This document shows positions 59,387 to 64,000 of a stretch of DNA of 64,000 nucleotides, in pieces; within the stretch, counting starts at the first letter, position 1; each line of letters begins with the position of its first letter. This stretch comes from Sphingobacterium corticibacter (GTDB lineage Bacteria; Bacteroidota; Bacteroidia; Sphingobacteriales; Sphingobacteriaceae). Where the stretch lies: the NCBI RefSeq assembly GCF_003076635.1, contig NZ_QDKG01000001.1, forward strand, positions 186,001-250,000. Direction: 5' to 3'. The notes under the pieces are model-generated. The model was not told the origin of the DNA and ran no database searches. It saw nothing but the letters and a program-made list of their open reading frames with translations. The position numbers were made by a program, and so were the translations under genes.

Positions 59387-61138
59387 ATGGAAAATCTATT
59401 AATCTATATATTGCAGGTCAATGTATTGTTGAGCATCGTATATCTTGGTTATGTATTATTGCTCAAAGGGCTCACTTTTTACAACCTTAATCGCGGTTAT
59501 TTTCTGGTGGGCATGTTGTTTAGTTTTATCTATCCATTTTTAGATGTCAAAAGTTGGTTTACGAGCCATGTAGAACCCATCGGTGAGTTGGTGGATTTTA
59601 TGCCGAATTTTTTGTCGACGCCAGCACCAGACAATCTGTACAGTATTAATAATATATTGCTTGTTGTCGTGGCGGCAGGAGCTACTTTCTTCTTCTTGCG
59701 TCTGCTGATTCAGTCGGCCAGTGTATTGCGTGTACATTGGAATTCATCTTCGGCCTTGTGGCATACCTTTTCCTATCGGAATGTGCGTTTTCCGGTGGCA
59801 CCGTTTTCTTTTCTTCGGCAAATCTACCTGTATCGCAAGCAGCACGATGAGCAGGAGCTAACTCATATTTTTAAACACGAACTGGTGCATACCAATGGAC
59901 TACATTCCTTGGATGTGCTCTTGACAGAGTTAGTGTATACCTGCTGTTGGTACAATCCATTGGTTTTTCTAATGCGCAAAGCCATTCATCAGAATTTAGA
60001 ATTCCTCACGGATCAGCAGGTGCTTGATCTGGGAATCGACCGCCAGACGTATCAATACAATCTATTGCATGTTAACAGAACGGGATTAGCTACCCCGATC
60101 ACAAATAAGTTCAATTTTAAAATGTTAAAACAAAGAATTATGATGATGAACAAAAAGCGCTCCTCCAAATTGGAGTTGAGTAAATATGCGATGCTCATTC
60201 CCGTTCTGGTACTAGCGTCAGCTGCATTCACAGTAAACCGAGTGGAGGCCAATATCCACGATGCGGTAGAAATGGGACAGGCTAGTGTTTTCAACGAGAA
60301 ATTGTTGCACGCAGAATCGGAAAACGAAAATGCTATCAATCCAGTCGATACGGTACCTCAGCAAAATGAGGCTCGATTAGATGAATCAGAAGGTGTTCAA
60401 AGTGGTTTGACCATCAAAAAAACTGGCGACGATCCATTGTATGTCGTGGATGGGGTCGTAATGTTACCAAAGGATTTTAAAAACGTCAACCCAAATAATA
60501 TCGAAAGAATTGAGGTTTTGAAAGAAGGTTCAGGTACCGCAGCATACGGAGAAAAAGGAAAGAATGGTGTTTTATTAATAACTACAAAAGATGGTCCTAC
60601 TACAACTAAAGAAGTAACAGGTAGCGGTACATTTCAAAGAGACAGCACGATTACTAAAATAGTTAAGGTATCGAGTGGAAATGAACCAAAGCCCTTGTAC
60701 GTGCTAGATGGTGTTATAATTAAGGAATCTGATATGAACGGTGTAGATCCTAATAATATCGAAAGTATTAGTGTTCTTAAAGATAATAGTGCGACAGCTA
60801 TCTATGGTGAACAAGCCAAAAACGGTGCGGTCTTAATCTCTACCAAGAGTTTTAACCGTGGAGTAAAAGCTGATGAAAAAAACGATACGAAACCATCTGA
60901 TCAAGTAGCGCAAGCTGTAAAGAGCAAAACCGCATCAGATAAAAAACCTGTAGTTTTAATTGACGGAGTTATTCAAAAAGAGGGATTTGATATCAAAACG
61001 CTTGATCCCAATACGATAGAATCTATGCAAGTATGGAAAGATGCGAACGCTACAGAAAAATACGGAAAAGCCGGAGCAAACGGGGTTATTGAATTAACCA
61101 CCAAAGCCGCCGCTAAAAAATCCGATAGTAAAAAATAA
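59387..61138 (+). CDS. BlaR1-like M56 metallopeptidase with three SusC-plug-like repeats
   Basis: 583 residues. Membrane helices about 5-25, 38-53, 88-108 and 268-284; between the third and fourth lies the cytoplasmic zinc protease domain with His164-Glu-Leu-Val-His168 and a likely third ligand Glu205. After the last helix, where BlaR1 has its penicillin sensor, this protein carries three related units at about 350-401, 436-487 and 521-573. Each reads as a short plug signature (LYVVDGVV, then NNIERIEVLK, then AYGEKGKNGVLLITTK). The first shares LYVVDGVV with the SusC at 6824-9952. It starts 1 bp after blaI. It probably senses an envelope signal and inactivates BlaI; the ligand of the repeats is unknown. 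Proteins of this plan are known as annotations in the phylum. Confidence 0.9.
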   Translation: MENLLIYILQVNVLLSIVYLGYVLLLKGLTFYNLNRGYFLVGMLFSFIYPFLDVKSWFTSHVEPIGELVDFMPNFLSTPAPDNLYSINNILLVVVAAGATFFFLRLLIQSASVLRVHWNSSSALWHTFSYRNVRFPVAPFSFLRQIYLYRKQHDEQELTHIFKHELVHTNGLHSLDVLLTELVYTCCWYNPLVFLMRKAIHQNLEFLTDQQVLDLGIDRQTYQYNLLHVNRTGLATPITNKFNFKMLKQRIMMMNKKRSSKLELSKYAMLIPVLVLASAAFTVNRVEANIHDAVEMGQASVFNEKLLHAESENENAINPVDTVPQQNEARLDESEGVQSGLTIKKTGDDPLYVVDGVVMLPKDFKNVNPNNIERIEVLKEGSGTAAYGEKGKNGVLLITTKDGPTTTKEVTGSGTFQRDSTITKIVKVSSGNEPKPLYVLDGVIIKESDMNGVDPNNIESISVLKDNSATAIYGEQAKNGAVLISTKSFNRGVKADEKNDTKPSDQVAQAVKSKTASDKKPVVLIDGVIQKEGFDIKTLDPNTIESMQVWKDANATEKYGKAGANGVIELTTKAAAKKSDSKK

Positions 61139-61160
61139 CACTAAAATACCATTACATCTA

Positions 61161-62207
61161 CTACCAACGGATCAATGCTGATCCCCAGGTAAACCCAGCA
61201 CCAAAAGCTGCAAAGCATACCAGATCGCCCTCTTTGATCAATCCTTCTTGCCACGCTTCAGATAGCGCAATCGGTATAGAGGCGGCCGTTGTATTGCCAT
61301 AACGTTGGATGTTGCTGTAGATTTTCTCATCAGGCAAACCGAGTATCTTTTGCACATATTGCGAGATGCGAAGGTTTGCCTGATGTGGTATTAGTAGGTC
61401 AATGTCAGACGGCGACAAATTGTTCTTTGCTAAAGCTTCGTGAATTACCTCAGGGAATTTCACCACCGCTTTTTTAAATACTGCTTGGCCATCCATAGTT
61501 GGGTATGCTGTACCGTCTTCCAACATTTGCGGCGTCATTAGCATACCGCCCAATTCTTGATCGGGCCATTGAGGCGGATTTTCTAACCCGAAGCCAGCAG
61601 CAGCGCCTGGATAATACATCGCTAATTTTTCTGCTTCGGCGCCATCCGAATGCAAGTGCGTGCTCAATACGCCTTTTCCAGCCTCGGTTGTAGGCTGCAT
61701 CACGACTGCACCAGCTCCATCACCAAAGATCACGGATACGTGTCGGCTTCGCGTATCAAAATCCATGGCAAAAGATTGTTTTTCTGAGCCAACAACCAGC
61801 ACATTCTTGTACATGCCCGTTTTGATAAACTGATCAGCAATCGAAAGCGCATACACAAAACCTGAGCATTGATTGCGAATATCCAATGCACCAATCTCGC
61901 CCATGCCCATCTCGCGCTGCAAAAGTACACCACAGCCCGGGAAGTAATAATCTGGAGAAAGTGTCGCAAAAATAATAAAGTCCACTTCGGCTGCGGTTAT
62001 GCCGGCACGTTCTAACGCAATTTTACTCGCTTCAACTCCCATGGATGTGGTCGTCTCGCCGATGCGGTCGGCATAGCGACGTTCCTGAATCCCCGTGCGC
62101 TCTTGTATCCAAGCGTCGCTGGTATCCATAAAACGAGTTAAATCGCTGTTTGTATATACATTTTTTGGCACGTAATGTCCTATGCCGGCTATCTTTGACT
62201 GAAACAT
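61161..62207 (-). CDS. fabH: Beta-ketoacyl-ACP synthase III
   Basis: 348 residues, slightly longer than the usual 310-330 because of an insert around 195-240. Catalytic triad Cys114 (RNQCSGFVYA), His275 (IPHQANLRIS) and Asn305 (YGNTTAAS). It condenses an acyl-CoA starter with malonyl-ACP to begin fatty acid synthesis; in this phylum branched starters derived from Val, Leu and Ile are common. No other fab genes or plsX adjoin it, so a FabH-like enzyme of another pathway is an alternative. Confidence 0.88.
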   Translation of the reverse strand: MFQSKIAGIGHYVPKNVYTNSDLTRFMDTSDAWIQERTGIQERRYADRIGETTTSMGVEASKIALERAGITAAEVDFIIFATLSPDYYFPGCGVLLQREMGMGEIGALDIRNQCSGFVYALSIADQFIKTGMYKNVLVVGSEKQSFAMDFDTRSRHVSVIFGDGAGAVVMQPTTEAGKGVLSTHLHSDGAEAEKLAMYYPGAAAGFGLENPPQWPDQELGGMLMTPQMLEDGTAYPTMDGQAVFKKAVVKFPEVIHEALAKNNLSPSDIDLLIPHQANLRISQYVQKILGLPDEKIYSNIQRYGNTTAASIPIALSEAWQEGLIKEGDLVCFAAFGAGFTWGSALIRW

Positions 62208-62240
62208 TCTCTATTTTTTCCGCTAACAATGAAATCCTGA

Positions 62241-62248
62241 CAAAAGTA
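62241..62248 (-). promoter_or_regulatory. Candidate -7 box for fabH
   Basis: TACTTTTG on the minus strand matches TAnnTTTG exactly, about 34 bp before the fabH start. It lies 22 bp from the clpS box on the opposite strand. Confidence 0.45.
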
Positions 62249-62269
62249 GAGAAATTTCTAAAAATACCT

Positions 62270-62277
62270 TAATTTTG
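62270..62277 (+). promoter_or_regulatory. Candidate -7 box for clpS, implying a leaderless or near-leaderless mRNA
   Basis: TAATTTTG matches TAnnTTTG exactly and ends only 5 bp before the ATG at 62283, so transcription would begin at or next to the start codon. Confidence 0.45.
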
Positions 62278-62282
62278 CAGAT

Positions 62283-62564
62283 ATGGGTACGGAGACCACT
62301 ACAGAGACATTTACGCTGGAAGAGATTCTGGCAGCAGCAAAGGATGGACATCGTTTGATCTTATGGAATGATGATTTTAACACCTTCGATCATGTGATCC
62401 ACTGCATGATGCATCATCTCCAATACTCCGAAGGAGAAGCTGCCCGCATCGCTTTCAAAGTGCACAATGAGGGAAAATGTGCTGTTTTAGAAGGTTCCTA
62501 CACCGAAATGGAAATTTATCGTAAGATCTTAAAATCCGAAGGACTTACCGTCAGCGTCGAATAA
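62283..62564 (+). CDS. clpS: ATP-dependent Clp protease adaptor ClpS
   Basis: 93 residues. RLILWNDDFNTFDHVIHCMMHHL holds the conserved Asn-Asp-Asp of the N-degron pocket; SEGEAARIAFKVHNEGKCAV follows. ClpS delivers proteins with bulky N-terminal residues to ClpAP/ClpCP. Length is usual. The partner ATPase gene is not adjacent. Confidence 0.94.
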   Translation: MGTETTTETFTLEEILAAAKDGHRLILWNDDFNTFDHVIHCMMHHLQYSEGEAARIAFKVHNEGKCAVLEGSYTEMEIYRKILKSEGLTVSVE

Positions 62565-62609
62565 GGATTTGTCGTAAGGTAATAATGCGGTTACGTGCTC
62601 GTAGTTACG

Positions 62610-62633
62610 ATAGCAAATACCCATTTTTGCTAT
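62610..62633. terminator. Short hairpin between clpS and the TonB-dependent receptor
   Basis: 8-bp stem, atagcaaa (62610-62617) with tttgctat (62626-62633). No T-run follows on either side, so its role as a terminator is uncertain. Confidence 0.3.
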
Positions 62634-62642
62634 ACGAAACTT

Positions 62643-64000
62643 ATGAACATGCTCTTAATCCGAAATCTTAGCGCCGTTTTATTACTTCTACCGGTATTAT
62701 CACAAGCGCAACAAAAAGCTCAAATCCGCGGTGTCGTTGTCGATGCAGAGACGAAAGCACCTATTGCTGGCGCCAGCATCAATATCTTGACGCAAACGAC
62801 TAAAGCTTATCTACGTGGCGCTCAAAGTCAGCAAAATGGCCAATTTTCCATTGACAATTTAGATGCTTCTACTTTCGCCTTGCGCGTTGCCAATGTAGGT
62901 TACGACGATTATTTGCAAGATAATGTTTCATTGACCGCCGGTCAACAACTCAAAATAGATACTGTTTTTTTACATACGGAGAGCAAAGTCATCTCCGAAG
63001 TCACGGTGCAAGGCCGCACGCCAGATATGAAAATCGGAATCGATCGCAAGATTTTTGATGTCTCTCAATCTTTAGTCAGCGCAGGTGGTACAGCTAGTGA
63101 GTTATTAGCTAATGTTCCGACTTTGCAGGTAGATCAAGATGGTACGGTAAGCTTACGCGGTTCTTCCAATGTGCGTATTCTCATCGATGGCAAGGAGTCG
63201 GCGATGGCAGGATCAGATATTGCGGCATTATTGCAAAGTCTACCAGCAGAAGTGATTGACAAAGTGGAGATCATGACGAACCCATCTTCAAAATACGATG
63301 CCGAAGGTCAATCAGGTATTATCAATATTGTGTTGAAGAAAAACGCACGTATCGGTTTCAACGGATCGCTGAATGCGACTGGGGGATCTTTTGGTAATGC
63401 TATGGGTAGCGCTACCTTAAATTATCGCGATAGTAAGTTCAATCATTTTGGTAGTTACAACTTCAATCGTCGTGTTAACCGTGGCGATGGTTTTAATGAG
63501 AATATCATCTACCGAGATAACACGGGAGAGTTGGAAGCGCCGCGTCGCATCTATTCCGAGAATGATTCCCGTCGTACAGGTCTTAACCACACCTTGAGAT
63601 TAGGAAGCGATTATTTTATGACGGATAAAACTACCTTCAGTCTGGCTGGAAATCTGAGTCTGCGTGACAACAATCGCCGACAAGAACTGATGTACGAATA
63701 CAATAATATTCCGGAAAACGGCCCGACAGGTAGTCGCGTGTCTCAACAATATGAAGACGATTTGGGCCTAGATTTACAATTTGATTTTCGCCAAGTATTA
63801 GGTCGTCCAGGTGAAGAAATCACAGCCAATGCTTCGTATGGCTATAGTACCGAAGATGGCACGAACGATTTCAACGAAATCTTCGCCGGCTCGCGTTTAG
63901 ATATTGTTCGCCAGAACTTGACCACGGAGATGGGCAAAAACTATAATGCGCAAATAGATTATGTGTTGCCTATTGCCGAAAACCATAAGTTTGAAGCAGG
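62643..64000 (+). CDS. TonB-dependent receptor with carboxypeptidase-like N-domain and OMP beta-barrel, 3' end outside window
   Basis: The frame runs from the ATG at 62643 past the window end (452 codons seen). Signal peptide 1-22 (ending SQAQ), carboxypeptidase-regulatory-like domain about 26-110, then a plug about 128-233 with NVPTLQVDQDGTVSLRGSSNV, ILIDGKE and INIVLKK. The barrel follows with RDNNRRQELMYEYN and similar strands. It belongs to the outer-membrane beta-barrel receptor group without a SusD partner, not to SusC: the LYVVDG signature is replaced by ILIDGKE. Substrate unknown. Confidence 0.92.
   Translation, partial: MNMLLIRNLSAVLLLLPVLSQAQQKAQIRGVVVDAETKAPIAGASINILTQTTKAYLRGAQSQQNGQFSIDNLDASTFALRVANVGYDDYLQDNVSLTAGQQLKIDTVFLHTESKVISEVTVQGRTPDMKIGIDRKIFDVSQSLVSAGGTASELLANVPTLQVDQDGTVSLRGSSNVRILIDGKESAMAGSDIAALLQSLPAEVIDKVEIMTNPSSKYDAEGQSGIINIVLKKNARIGFNGSLNATGGSFGNAMGSATLNYRDSKFNHFGSYNFNRRVNRGDGFNENIIYRDNTGELEAPRRIYSENDSRRTGLNHTLRLGSDYFMTDKTTFSLAGNLSLRDNNRRQELMYEYNNIPENGPTGSRVSQQYEDDLGLDLQFDFRQVLGRPGEEITANASYGYSTEDGTNDFNEIFAGSRLDIVRQNLTTEMGKNYNAQIDYVLPIAENHKFEA

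Overview
The window looks like chromosome from a member of the Bacteroidota, most likely the Sphingobacteriaceae (Sphingobacterium or Pedobacter relatives). The reasons are four complete or near-complete SusC/SusD outer-membrane pairs, an atpDC unit separated from the rest of the ATP synthase genes, little Shine-Dalgarno signal, and repeated Bacteroidota-type -7 boxes (TAnnTTTG) upstream of genes. The taxonomic placement below phylum is an inference from gene content. No tRNA, rRNA, insertion sequence, prophage or CRISPR array was seen.

Layout. 1-11603 (+ strand) is a glycan or glycoside utilisation region: a SusC cut by the window edge with its SusD, then a gluconate-2-dehydrogenase-subunit-3-like lipoprotein plus a GMC flavoprotein (a LacC/LacA-like sugar dehydrogenase pair), then a second SusC/SusD pair. 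11739-13315 is an MFS exporter coupled to an OsmC-like protein. 13415-17230 (-) is a class Ib ribonucleotide reductase operon nrdHIEF. 17711-27135 (-) holds two tandem, colinear and very similar SusC/SusD pairs, each with its own promoter and terminator, and with a small orphan reading frame between them. 27493-29286 is a secreted serine beta-lactamase-like hydrolase.

29420-43623 (-) is one long branched-chain amino acid operon in the order ilvE-ilvD-ilvB-ilvN-dinB-like-ilvC-leuC-leuD-ABC ATPase-leuB-leuA-ilvA. It encodes the route from threonine and pyruvate to Ile, Val and Leu, with two passengers of unknown role (a DinB-fold protein and a ModF-like tandem ABC ATPase). A strong stem-loop lies between ilvC and leuC.

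43999-46905 (-) carries atpDC, a FluC/CrcB fluoride channel and an unknown coiled-coil membrane protein. 47048-49590 (+) encodes a 3-oxoacid CoA-transferase with a thiolase gene between its two subunits. 49685-51036 holds two small DUF proteins (DUF4256 and DUF4136). 51269-54966 (-) is the oxidative pentose phosphate unit gnd-zwf-pgl. 55115-58798 (-) has nadE, a beta-barrel protein and citrate synthase. 59017-61138 (+) is a BlaI-type repressor and a BlaR1-like M56 metallopeptidase whose C-terminal half carries three SusC-plug-like repeats, behind two operator-like dyads. The window ends with fabH (-), clpS (+) and the first 452 codons of a TonB-dependent receptor.

The most unusual item is the BlaI/M56-plug system. 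The sugar-dehydrogenase cassette between SusCD pairs and the passengers and RNA structure of the ilv-leu operon are next.
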